Position numbers and translations under genes: made by a program. A DNA stretch of 64,000 bases from Streptomyces sp. CB02923 (GTDB lineage: Bacteria > Actinomycetota > Actinomycetes > Streptomycetales > Streptomycetaceae), in the NCBI RefSeq assembly GCF_001905005.1, contig NZ_LWKZ01000001.1, positions 375,775-439,774 on the forward strand, read 5' to 3'. Below are positions 16,470 to 23,542 of this stretch, piece by piece. Position 1 is the stretch's first letter; each line of letters begins with the position of its first letter. The notes under the pieces were generated by a model. It was not told where the DNA came from. It worked only from the letters and a program-made list of their open reading frames with translations, and searched no databases.

Positions 16470-16956
16470 GAGCGGCCTTCGGCCGCACGACCCCTGGCAG
16501 GCTCGCTCCGCTCGCGCGCGACGGCCACCGTACGAGCCGGGCGCCGACGCGCAGCACGGGTACTCCCATGGGAGTTGAGTTTTTCGAATTTGCCCGGCTC
16601 ATCCGGCTCAAGCCGTCTCAACGCAGGTCAGAGGTTTGATCAAGGATCTCTGCCATGGCTCAGACCCGGCTCAGCATCCGGCTCACCCGGCTCACCCGGC
16701 TCACCCGGCTCACCCGGCTCACCCGGCTCACCCGGCTCAGAGTAGCCACAGACCGATGAAGACAGCTGGTGGAGGCCACCCGCGCCCGCGACGACTGCGC
16801 CGCGCGCCGCCCGCGGTGCGGGAGCACCTGGGCCTGGTCAGCATCTCAGCGGGGGGCACGGCGACCCAACGGAACGTCGTCACCTGACGGCCGGTCCGTG
16901 GACCAGGACGACCCACGGCCGCACCGCCGCGGCTGGCAACCCGCCACACCAAGCTC
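16470..16956 (+). repeat. Left arm of about 480-bp inverted repeat
   Basis: Non-coding or decayed sequence that matches the reverse complement of about 18850-19325 along its length. Shared landmarks in order: GCGGCCTTCGGCCGCACGAC, GGGAGTT(..)TTTTTCGAATTTGCCCGG, GCAGGTCAGAGG, TCAAGGATCTC, CCGGCTCA repeats, GCGGTGCGGGAG, and GTGGACCAGGACG. The right limit is the insertion sequence. No convincing gene lies in this stretch. Confidence 0.75.
16679..16740 (+). repeat. CGGCTCACC tandem repeat, six full units
   Basis: Six head-to-tail 9-bp units plus a partial seventh, inside the left inverted arm. The right arm has only three diverged units at the equivalent position. Iteron-like in form, but no replication initiator is present. 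Confidence 0.85.
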
Positions 16957-16959
16957 TTA

Positions 16960-17864
16960 GACGGTGTCCTATGTGGTGAGGCGGGTATCCCCTGTGTATG
17001 GGGCGGGGTACGTGGAGTTGGATTGTTCCGGATGGCCTGTGGGAGATTGCCGGACCGCTGATCCCACCGGGCCGGGTGCGGCCGCAAGGCGGCGGGACGC
17101 CGAACACGCCTGACGAGACCCTCTTCGCGGCAATCGTCTATGTGCTGGTCAGCGGTTGTGCCTGGCGGCATCTGCCGCCGTGCTTCGGCATCTCGAAATC
17201 GACGGCCCACCGTCGGTTCCTGATCTGGTCGAGGGCCGGTGTCTGGGGCCGGCTGCACGAGGCAGTCCTGCATCAGCTCGACGACGCGGGCCTGGTCGAC
17301 CTCTCCCGCGTGGTCCTCGACTCCGCGCACATGCGCGCGAAAAGGGGGGCGACCTCACCGGCCCGAGCCCCGTGGACCGGGGCAAGCCGGGTTCCAAGAT
17401 GCACATCCTGTCGGACGCGAACGGACTGCCCCTGGTCGTCGGCGTATCGGCCGCCAACACCCACGACGCCCAGGCACTGAAACCGATGGTCCTGGGCCTC
17501 CAGACGCGGCACGACCCACCCCGCGGCCGGTGGTTCAAGCCCCGCCGCCTGCACGCCGACAAGGCATACGACATCCCCCACCTGCGGAAATGGCTGTGGG
17601 GCCAGCACATCGGAGTGCGTATCGCCCGCAAGGGCATCGAATCCAGCCAGCGACTGGGACGACGCCGCTGGGTCATCGAACGAACCCTCTCCTGGCTGTC
17701 CGGCTACCACAGACTCAGCCTCCGCTACGAGCGAGAAGCCCGCAACTACCTGGCCTTCCTCGGCCTCGCCACAGCCCTGCCCTGCCCTGCCCTGCCCTGC
17801 CCTGCCCTGCCCTGCCCTGCCCTGCTACAAGCGTCTCCAACACCTCACCACATAGGACACCGTC
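16960..17864 (+). mobile_element. IS5-family insertion sequence, about 905 bp
   Basis: Ends are perfect 22-bp inverted repeats beginning GACGGTGTCCTATGTGG (16960-16981 and 17843-17864). The flanking TTA at 16957-16959 and 17865-17867 is a likely 3-bp target duplication, as seen in some IS5 subgroups. It has inserted at the inner edge of the left inverted arm. Identical ends and target duplication suggest fairly recent insertion. Confidence 0.9.
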
Positions 17865-17986
17865 TTAGTTGGGGGATGGCGGGTGAGGCACCGCTTTGGC
17901 CGTCTCACCGGCTGCCGTCGAACAGCAAGAAGAGCACCCCGCGCCACGCCCCGGGTGCTCCTCTTGCGTTCGACGGCAGCCGGTGA
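16998..17986 (+). CDS. IS5-family transposase, two frames joined by -1 frameshift
   Basis: Frame one (from 16998, MGRGTWSWIVPDG) covers the N-terminal DUF4096-like region through VVLDSAHMRAKRG. The DDE-containing remainder (GSKMHILSDANGLPLVVGV, HADKAYD, then GIESSQRLGRRRWVIERT) is in the -1 frame. The run AAAAGGGGGG at 17340-17349 is a plausible slippage site, as in many IS5 relatives. Catalytic residues are D in VVLDSAH, D in LHADKAYD and E in VIERT. The C-terminus is disturbed by ten CCTGC pentamers: the expected CYKRLQHLTT ending is present just beyond but out of frame, so this copy reads past the IS end to a stop at 17986. Confidence 0.85.
17776..17825 (+). repeat. CCTGC pentamer, ten copies
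   Basis: Ten exact tandem pentamers in the 3' end of the transposase gene. Pentamer number sets the reading frame of the protein's last residues; two, five, eight or eleven copies would restore the family-like ending, ten does not. Confidence 0.95.
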
Positions 17987-17994
17987 GACGGCCA
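17897..17994. repeat. 98-bp near-perfect palindrome
   Basis: A 27-bp perfect outer stem (TGGCCGTCTCACCGGCTGCC and seven further bases) continues into an inner stem GCAAGAAGAGCACCC/GGGTGCTCCTCTTGC with one mismatch and a short centre. It lies just outside the insertion sequence. No T-run follows, so it is not an ordinary terminator. The rest of 17868-18195 shows no gene. Confidence 0.85.
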
Positions 17995-18195
17995 GGGGGC
18001 CGGTGACTTTCCACCAGCCGCCACACCAAGGCATCCCACCGCGTTTGACCTGAGCAAACGCCCCTTTGGTGAGGGGGTGAGGCAGTCTCGACGCAGCCTC
18101 CAGGGCCAGCCCTCCGGCCCGAAGTCGGCCACAGTGAGCGACAACAAAGCGATCACACAGCACACAAGAGGCTCTGGTTATCGAATCATGTCTTC

Positions 18196-18810
18196 ATGGA
18201 AGCCCAGTACATGGTGCAGATCCTCACAACCGCGATCGGTGTCGGCGGCACGCTGACCGCAGCTCTCCTGACTCAGCGCCATGCCCGTAAGGCTGAGCGG
18301 GAACGACAGGTGCGTGAGGACCGAGCCAGATGGCTCACTGAACGACAACGCGTCGGGGCCAAATTCCTCGCCGGCGCGCTCTCCCTGGAACGCAGTCTCT
18401 GGTCGAGCTGCGCGCACCTCGACCGGCAGTCCCGCGCGGAACGACTCCCGGGATACACCTCGATAGTCGGCACGCCGGAGGAGGGGGTACCTGGCGTCCT
18501 CGCTCCTCTGACTAGGACCATCTTGATCGAAGACCTACACGCGGCCACGGAGAGAGCCAACGAACTGGAAGAGCTGGTCGCAGAAATCACTTTGATTGGG
18601 GCTTCAGCGGAGGCGCGCGCCGCCGCTGACCTCCATCAAGCGCTCTGGGAGGTGATCTCTCTCATCGAGGGTTTCGCCCCGTTCGACGATGCCGCTGACG
18701 CAGTTGAGGAGTGCCTCAGTTTCCGCGATGCATTCGCGGCAGAAGCTCGCGAAAGTCTGCAAGTAGAAGGCGACTTCATGCCGCACGACCCGCATCGACC
18801 ACGGAGATAG
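18196..18810 (+). CDS. Membrane-anchored coiled-coil protein, unknown
   Basis: Predicted 204 aa. Residues 5-25 (YMVQILTTAIGVGGTLTAAL) form one hydrophobic helix, followed at once by a strongly charged segment (QRHARKAERERQVREDRARW) predicted as coiled coil, then helical sequence with acidic patches. Topology suggests a single N-terminal anchor with a cytoplasmic helical domain. I do not recognise a family with a known role. No good ribosome-binding site precedes the ATG; the internal Met at residue 6 is an alternative start. It lies between the two inverted arms, as cargo of the integrative element. Confidence 0.6.
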   Translation: MEAQYMVQILTTAIGVGGTLTAALLTQRHARKAERERQVREDRARWLTERQRVGAKFLAGALSLERSLWSSCAHLDRQSRAERLPGYTSIVGTPEEGVPGVLAPLTRTILIEDLHAATERANELEELVAEITLIGASAEARAAADLHQALWEVISLIEGFAPFDDAADAVEECLSFRDAFAAEARESLQVEGDFMPHDPHRPRR

Positions 18811-18849
18811 TCTGTGACCTTGGCCTTTGGTCTCACGCCCACTCAACTC

Positions 18850-19325
18850 ACACGGTGCCCAGGATCGGTGTGGCGGTTGGCCGGCGGCGGTGCGGCCGGG
18901 CGTGGTCCCCCGTCTTGGAAGGCCGTCCTGGTCCACGGTCCGGCCGCCAGGTGGCGACGTGCCGCTGGGCCGCCGTGCCCCCTCTGAAATGCCGACCCTG
19001 GTGCGGGAGCTCCCGCACCGCGCGGCGGCCTCTTCGAGCACCGGCAGAAGGTCTGCGGCGACCGGACGGCCGCCCTCCTTAAGAGCCGTTTTTCGGGCTT
19101 GAGCCGGGTGCTGAGCCGGGTGTGAGCCGGATGGCGGAGATCCTTGACCATGCCTCTGACCTGCATTGAGACGACTTGAGCCGGATGAACCGGGCAAATT
19201 CGAAAAACTCCCAGAGGAGTACACGCACCTCGCGGCGGCGCCCGGCCCGTACGGCGGCCCGCCGCGCGCGAGCGCAGCGAGCCTGCCAAAGGTCGTGCGG
19301 CCGAAGGCCGCCCGTTCTCGTCCTT
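18850..19325 (-). repeat. Right arm of about 480-bp inverted repeat
   Basis: On the minus strand it follows the same order of landmarks as the left arm, including TTTTTCGAATTTGCCCGG, GCAGGTCAGAGG, TCAAGGATCTC, CCGGCTCA units, GCGGTGCGGGAG and GTGGACCAGGACG. Identity looks around 80-85 percent by eye, so the duplication is not recent or the arms were acquired separately. Open frames across it lack support. Confidence 0.7.
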
Positions 19326-19529
19326 CCCGCCCTGACCCGCACCCGGCGCGGGGAGGGAGGCGGGCAGGGTCCGAAGACGCCTCCTGGGGGCCCTTTCGTG
19401 TGGCCGTGGAGCCCTGCCTCCCTGAACGGCCTTGACGCAGGCCAGACCCAGGGAGGTGCGCCAGGGAGGTGGTTAAGGAGAACTCCCTGTCTCCCTCGCC
19501 GCCTCCCCCTGTTCCGTCGTCACTCTGTG

Positions 19530-19632
19530 TTGCTTGTTGCCGCTTGTAGCGACAACAAGCGACACCGCCCAAAACGGCCCTTGAGGGCCGTTCGGGGCCC
19601 CCTCAGCTTGTTGTCGCTACAAGCCACAAGCA
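19530..19632. promoter_or_regulatory. Compound inverted repeat, possible operator or cruciform
   Basis: The 19-bp GCTTGTAGCGACAACAAGC (19542-19560) is repeated exactly in inverted orientation at 19606-19624, with outer TTGCTTGT/ACAAGCAA extensions. Each 19-mer is itself partly palindromic (GCTTGT/ACAAGC). In the centre, AACGGCCC/GGGCCGTT forms another hairpin. It lies 90 bp upstream of the small zinc-ribbon gene. It could bind an element regulator or act as a terminator. The rest of 18811-19718 holds only the inverted arm and purine/pyrimidine-rich sequence. Confidence 0.6.
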
Positions 19633-19718
19633 ACGGAGCGTGACCCTCTGAGCGTTGAACGACCGTCCGCCGGGCGGGACCATGAAGGGAAGGAGACGGG
19701 CGTGCGGAGGCGAACGGT

Positions 19719-19991
19719 ATGGGCGTGATCGATCCACAATGGATTCCGGCACTGCGGGAGGACGGTCGGTACGGGCGGTTGCTGAACCTGGTGCAGCGCC
19801 TCGCGGAGGAACGCGAACGACAGCGGGAGCGCACGGTGCCCATCTACGGAAGCTGCCAGGGCGGCCAGGTGACCGTGCAGGACACCGACGGCAGCGAGTA
19901 CACGATCCAGTGCGAGCGGTGCGACGGAACCGGCACCGTCCCCGAACCTGCCGACAACGAGGACAACGGCCAGGCCGCAGGCGGCCGGTGA
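19719..19991 (+). CDS. Small zinc-ribbon-like protein
   Basis: Predicted 90 aa. The C-terminal half has SCQGG, then CERCDGTG about 20 residues later, a C-x-G...C-x-x-C-x-G pattern similar to half of a DnaJ-type zinc ribbon. The N-terminal half is a charged helix (LLNLVQRLAEERERQRER). The ATG is preceded by GCGGAGGCGAACGGT, a good ribosome-binding site. Similar tiny proteins are common on actinomycete mobile elements, with no known function. A clear terminator follows at 20062-20086. Confidence 0.65.
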   Translation: MGVIDPQWIPALREDGRYGRLLNLVQRLAEERERQRERTVPIYGSCQGGQVTVQDTDGSEYTIQCERCDGTGTVPEPADNEDNGQAAGGR

Positions 19992-20061
19992 CCCGACCGC
20001 GCGCCGACAGAACGCACCATCGCTGCGCGGTGCGCGCGGTTGGGTCGTGCAACAGGGAAGA

Positions 20062-20086
20062 GGGGCGCCTCACAAGGAGGCGCCCC
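20062..20086 (+). terminator. Hairpin terminator after zinc-ribbon gene
   Basis: GGGGCGCCT, 7-base loop, AGGCGCCCC. It ends the small-gene transcript at 19719-19991. Confidence 0.7.
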
Positions 20087-20718
20087 ACGCGACGGTGCCG
20101 TTGGGCGGCGGTGCCGCTAACCTCTTTGCCGCGCGAGGGTTGCTCGCTACCGAGGTTGACTCACGTATCCCGCTAGGGAAGTGCCTGTTCATTGCTGAAC
20201 AGGGATGCCCACGAGGGGCTTCACGCTTCCAGGTGTCGCGGGCAAGTGCGAACCCTCCACGTGCGTTTTTTGACTCCCAGATAGCCTAGGCGTCATTGAT
20301 CAGAGAAAGTGTCATAGGGCACCACCTCCATGTGCGGCACCATAGCCTGGCGGTTAGCCGAAGCGCATCACCCCGGCCGCCCAGACTCACGGCTGCCGCG
20401 CGTCCTCGGGATCGCATGGGGCTGCCCGGAACGCGTCCGCGCCCGGAGGGCAGCAGGCAGCCCGTAGAGGCGACAGATGGTCGCACAGCCGCACACCGGC
20501 AGGCCGATAGCAGCTGCGCCGAGGGGACCAGGGTCCCGTGTTTCGGGGTGTTTCTGGGGTGCGGCGGACCCGGCCGCTAGCTGCTAATACCCTGGCCACG
20601 CCCCGAAAGGGGTGATAGAGCTGCCGCTATCGATAGCGGCTGCTGAGGGGTGCTCTCCTTCGCGTGACGCGCCTAACCTCTGGGGTTCCGGATGCCGGTG
20701 CACCAGGAGGTGAACACG
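20087..20718. other. Non-coding stretch with an 18-bp palindrome
   Basis: No gene can be supported. A short frame at 20477-20587 (36 aa, MVAQPHTGRP start) has a weak GAGG upstream but nothing else in favour. GCCGCTATCGATAGCGGC at 20623-20640 is a perfect palindrome and lies about 80 bp upstream of the next gene, so it may be an operator. Confidence 0.5.
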
Positions 20719-20988
20719 GTGAGGAACGAACGGCAAGCGCTGGCCGTGACACTCGGGTTACTGCTGCTGGTCGGCTGCACGCTCCTGCTCCGGGAACTGG
20801 CCGGAGTCTGGCTCGCGTTCGCGGTGTCCTGCGGCGTGATCCTGGGCGGGTACGCAACCCCTGGCCTGGCCCGCGAACTCACCGTGCGGCGCTACGCCGG
20901 CGACTCCGCCGGGCCCCGTGAACAGCCGGGTGGCGACGGGCGGCCTCTAACGTCTAACGGCCTGATCAGGAGCCGTTCAGGGCGATAG
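20719..20988 (+). CDS. Small membrane protein, unknown
   Basis: Predicted 89 aa from a GTG preceded by AGGAGGTGAACAC; an upstream ATG at 20692 overlaps this ribosome-binding site and is less likely. Two adjacent hydrophobic helices (LAVTLGLLLLVGCTLLL and GVWLAFAVSCGVILGGYA) are followed by a hydrophilic tail. Small two-helix proteins near the ends of Streptomyces elements include spread (Spd) proteins, but this sequence alone does not allow that assignment. Confidence 0.6.
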   Translation: MRNERQALAVTLGLLLLVGCTLLLRELAGVWLAFAVSCGVILGGYATPGLARELTVRRYAGDSAGPREQPGGDGRPLTSNGLIRSRSGR

Positions 20989-20995
20989 CGAAGGG

Positions 20996-21035
20996 TCTAG
21001 CGCTAGAGAGGCACCCCTCTAGCGCTAGAGGGGTG
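20996..21035. promoter_or_regulatory. Two TCTAGCGCTAGA palindromes
   Basis: TCTAGCGCTAGA at 20996-21007, then a 24-bp perfect palindrome centred on the same core at 21012-21035 (CCCCTCTAGCGCTAGAGGGG plus two bases each side). They lie between the last element gene and the right attachment repeat. Repeated palindromes suggest a protein-binding site; the larger could also terminate transcription. Confidence 0.65.
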
Positions 21036-21161
21036 CGGCCGGGTCCCGTGACCGCCTTTCGGGCGCCTTACGACACATGCCCGACACATCCGGACGCGAA
21101 CGGCGGCCACGACCGACTCCGGCGCAGGTCAGAGGCTTGTGCGCGCGCAACGGCGAATGCT

Positions 21162-21212
21162 CTCCGGAGCCGTGTGCGCAGGTTCGAATCCTGCCGGGGG
21201 CACTTCGCTTCA
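21162..21212 (+). repeat. tRNA-Arg(CCG) 3' fragment, attachment-site copy B
   Basis: Exact 51-bp copy of 15261-15311, beginning CTCCGGAGCCGTGTGCGC and ending GCACTTCGCTTCA. Here even the 5' side of the anticodon stem is missing, so identity starts inside the anticodon loop region, where tyrosine recombinases often exchange strands. Confidence 0.85.
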
Positions 21213-21254
21213 GTCAGCCGGATCGTGCGGTTGAGCAGCGCAGTGCCGAGCATG

Positions 21255-21289
21255 AAGAGCGGGAATCAGTCTCACTGGTTCCCGCTCTT
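21255..21289. terminator. Terminator downstream of copy B
   Basis: AAGAGCGGGAA, mismatch, CAG-TCTCA-CTG, mismatch, TTCCCGCTCTT. A diverged version of 15354-15390, consistent with a tRNA-Arg terminator retained downstream of both attachment copies. Confidence 0.8.
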
Positions 21290-21381
21290 TGTCGTTGGCT
21301 CGCGCTGATCGCGGCAGACCCGCGCCTCGCGTGGGGGCCGCCCCTACGATGTGGCCCTCACGGAGACGAGGGAGTGAGCTC

Positions 21382-22308
21382 ATGACGACGCTGCAACTCG
21401 CAGCCGGCCAGGGCCTTTCGGATCTGCAGCAGAAGTTCGTCGTCGCCTTGGTCAGTGCGATCATCGGAGCGGGCGCAACGCTTCTTGTTCATTTCCTCAA
21501 AGCCAGGTCCGAGCCGCGAAAGAGAATTTCCTGGGACTCCAGTACCGATCCGGGATTCGCGGCGATCGATGATCCGGAGATCCGGGACAAGTTGAGCATC
21601 ACGTACGGGCACGTGGCCGTGAAGAACATCTTCTCCATCAGATACAGAATCTCGAATACAGGCAACCGGGTTGTCAAGGGTCAGCAGATCCGGTTCTCCT
21701 TCCCGGAAGACACTCAGGTACTCGAAGCGTATCTGTCGCCGACCCCGGAGCCGGAACTCAGAGTCGAGCGCACGTCTGCACCGAGCCCTCGCGACGTGAT
21801 CTACAAAATCGGTCACCTCGAACGCAACCAGGACGTGCAGTTCAGGTTCGTGACAGCCGGGGAAGCAGCGAACAGGTGGGAGGCCGTGCCCTCGAATGAA
21901 GAGGGTGACGTGGATGTACAGAAACGTGGGGCCGCCGAGAAGAAAGAGGACCGGGCGCACGTCAAGCCGTTTTTGATTTCTGTTTTCCTCTTCTTGGCCG
22001 TTCCCTACACTCTCAGCTCGTCATTGATTGACGTGCCGATCTCGGAGTCCCTTGCGACGATTACGCGAGTCACCTTTCTTGCCTACTCGCTCTTCCATCT
22101 CTCGCCTGTGGCGCGGACGGTTCGAGACCTGCTGAACAAGGCGGACGTGTCTCCGGGGCAGAACACGTTCAACGCCTCGGCTCACGACACGGGGACCCTC
22201 GTCCTGGTCGGCACAGGGGACATCAACGGCGGTGTCGTCGACTTCTACCGTCAGCCCAAGCCGTCGCACAAGAAGCAGGGCGTGAGCGAGGAGTGGGCAG
22301 AGGAATGA
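21382..22308 (+). CDS. Membrane protein with extended soluble domain, unknown
   Basis: Predicted 308 aa; ATG preceded by GGGAGTGAGCTC. One N-terminal hydrophobic helix (FVVALVSAIIGAGATLLVHF), a soluble region of about 150 residues with beta-rich sequence (IRYRISNTGNRVVKGQQIRFSF), then two further hydrophobic helices near residues 195-250 and a polar tail. The soluble part looks like a beta-sandwich domain of the kind that often follows a membrane anchor in uncharacterised actinobacterial proteins. Function unknown. It lies just outside the right attachment repeat and converges on the Nudix gene, so it is either chromosomal or part of a further island. Confidence 0.65.
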   Translation: MTTLQLAAGQGLSDLQQKFVVALVSAIIGAGATLLVHFLKARSEPRKRISWDSSTDPGFAAIDDPEIRDKLSITYGHVAVKNIFSIRYRISNTGNRVVKGQQIRFSFPEDTQVLEAYLSPTPEPELRVERTSAPSPRDVIYKIGHLERNQDVQFRFVTAGEAANRWEAVPSNEEGDVDVQKRGAAEKKEDRAHVKPFLISVFLFLAVPYTLSSSLIDVPISESLATITRVTFLAYSLFHLSPVARTVRDLLNKADVSPGQNTFNASAHDTGTLVLVGTGDINGGVVDFYRQPKPSHKKQGVSEEWAEE

Positions 22309-22333
22309 CCAGCTGACAGTCGCCGCGTGACCG

Positions 22334-22762
22334 TCAGCGGGATTCGGGAAGCAGACGCCCGAGCATCTCCCGGATCGGGGGCAGGATGGGGAGGGTGGTG
22401 AGGGTTGGGGTGGGGTGCCAGGTGCACGTGTCCACGCTGCCGTGGCCGGTGGGGGTGAGGGTGCCGCCGGTTATTTCGACCTCGTAGAGGGCGAATACTG
22501 CGTGGAGGTCGGTGCCGTTGGTGAGGAGGCGGTGTTCGGCGTCGAAGTCGAGGAGGGGGCCGACGGTGATGTCGTAGCCTGTTTCTTCCTTGAATTCGCG
22601 GATGACGGTGGCGCGCGGGTGTTCGCCGTGTTCGACTTTTCCTCCCGGGAGCATCCATTTTCCGTGGTCGTCCTTGGAGGACGGTCCGATGCGGGCCATC
22701 AGGATGTTTCCGTCGCGGCAGGCCAGTCCGTACGACGCGAGTCGTTGGAGCTGCTCGTTCAC
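22334..22762 (-). CDS. Nudix hydrolase
   Basis: Predicted 142 aa from a GTG start. The Nudix box is intact: GGKVEHGEHPRATVIREFKE followed by ETGY, giving the G-x5-E-x7-R-E-x2-E-E-x-G pattern that binds Mg and cleaves nucleoside diphosphate-X substrates. The substrate cannot be told from sequence. It is the last gene of the minus-strand operon starting at 29940, 12 bp after the ABC permease, and may clean up nucleotide-linked intermediates or act as housekeeping. Confidence 0.85.
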   Translation of the reverse strand: MNEQLQRLASYGLACRDGNILMARIGPSSKDDHGKWMLPGGKVEHGEHPRATVIREFKEETGYDITVGPLLDFDAEHRLLTNGTDLHAVFALYEVEITGGTLTPTGHGSVDTCTWHPTPTLTTLPILPPIREMLGRLLPESR

Positions 22763-22774
22763 GCTTGCCCGTCC

Positions 22775-23542
22775 TTACGTCCAGTGCCGTCGGTCGGTGT
22801 TGAAGTTGAGTCGCCAGAGGGCCAGTGCGAGGAATATTCCGGTGAATGCGGACAGTGCTCCTATGTGCGGCAGGACGTCGCCGAGGCCGGCTCCGTCCAG
22901 TACGACCGCGCGGAATCCGCGGACGACCCAGTACACCGGTGTGATCCGGGCGACCCAGCCGATCCAGTCGGCCATCAGCTCGGTCGGTACCAGGGCGCCG
23001 CCGAAGACCGTCCAGGTGAGGGTGGCCATCCGCTCGTAGGCGAACGCCTGGCGGCGGGTCGGCGAGATGCCGCACAGCACCAGGGCGAAGGAGACCACGC
23101 ACGCGGCGAGCGCGACGGTGACCGCCAGGAGGGCCGGCAGGCTTCCCTTGACGTGCAGGCCGATGACGAGGCCGCCCAGGAGGAACAGCACCGCGCACTG
23201 CGTGAGCACCAGCAGGACGCACAGCATCGACTTGCCGACGATCAGCTCCCAGTCGCGCAGTTGCGAGATGCGCAGGCGTTCCCAGGTGCGCAGGCCGTGT
23301 TCGCGGTAGTAGGACTCGGTGAGGATGCCCGTCATGAAGAACGAGAACATCGCGGTGATGCCCGGGACGGCCAGGTCGGCGCCGTTGACGTGGTCGTAGC
23401 CGAGCTGGCCGAGGGCGCCCGTGTACAGGGGCTTGATGAACAGCATGAGCAGGCACGGGGTGAGGAACAGGGTCACCAGGGGGGCCGGTTCGCGGCGGAG
23501 CCAGGTGATGTCGTGGCGGACCAGGGTGAGGACGCGGGTCAT
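22775..23542 (-). CDS. ABC-2 type transporter permease
   Basis: Predicted 255 aa with six hydrophobic segments, including LVTLFLTPCLLMLFI near the start and LCVLLVLTQCAVLFLLGGLV in the middle. It matches the ABC-2 membrane family used in drug and polymer export. The ATG overlaps the stop of the ATPase gene (ATGA), so the two form one exporter. Likely role: exporting or protecting against the product of the flanking biosynthetic genes. Confidence 0.85.
   Translation of the reverse strand: MTRVLTLVRHDITWLRREPAPLVTLFLTPCLLMLFIKPLYTGALGQLGYDHVNGADLAVPGITAMFSFFMTGILTESYYREHGLRTWERLRISQLRDWELIVGKSMLCVLLVLTQCAVLFLLGGLVIGLHVKGSLPALLAVTVALAACVVSFALVLCGISPTRRQAFAYERMATLTWTVFGGALVPTELMADWIGWVARITPVYWVVRGFRAVVLDGAGLGDVLPHIGALSAFTGIFLALALWRLNFNTDRRHWT

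Larger units (their letters stand above)
15256..21212. mobile_element. Integrative element at a tRNA-Arg(CCG) site
   Basis: Bounded by two exact 51-bp copies of a tRNA-Arg(CCG) 3' end (15261-15311 and 21162-21212). Just inside the left copy is a tyrosine integrase read toward the repeat, the usual layout of tRNA-targeted elements. Inside are an IS5-type insertion sequence, inverted arms of about 480 bp, three small genes and several palindromes. I see no replication initiator, FtsK-type transfer protein or excisionase, so it is probably a small or eroded element that may need help to move. The left copy should also be the right end of the island carrying the CRISPR-Cas genes. Confidence 0.7.

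Noticed and set aside
18604..19572. A 322-residue minus-strand frame over the right inverted arm
   Set aside because: It runs through the gene at 18196-18810 in antisense and through the repeat; the equivalent frame is broken in the left arm, so the sequence is not conserved as protein.
20047..20289. An 80-residue plus-strand frame
   Set aside because: It spans the terminator hairpin at 20062-20086, lacks a ribosome-binding site and has no recognisable features.
20330..20587. Two short consecutive frames (46 and 36 residues)
   Set aside because: Only the second has a weak ribosome-binding site; size and composition do not support coding.
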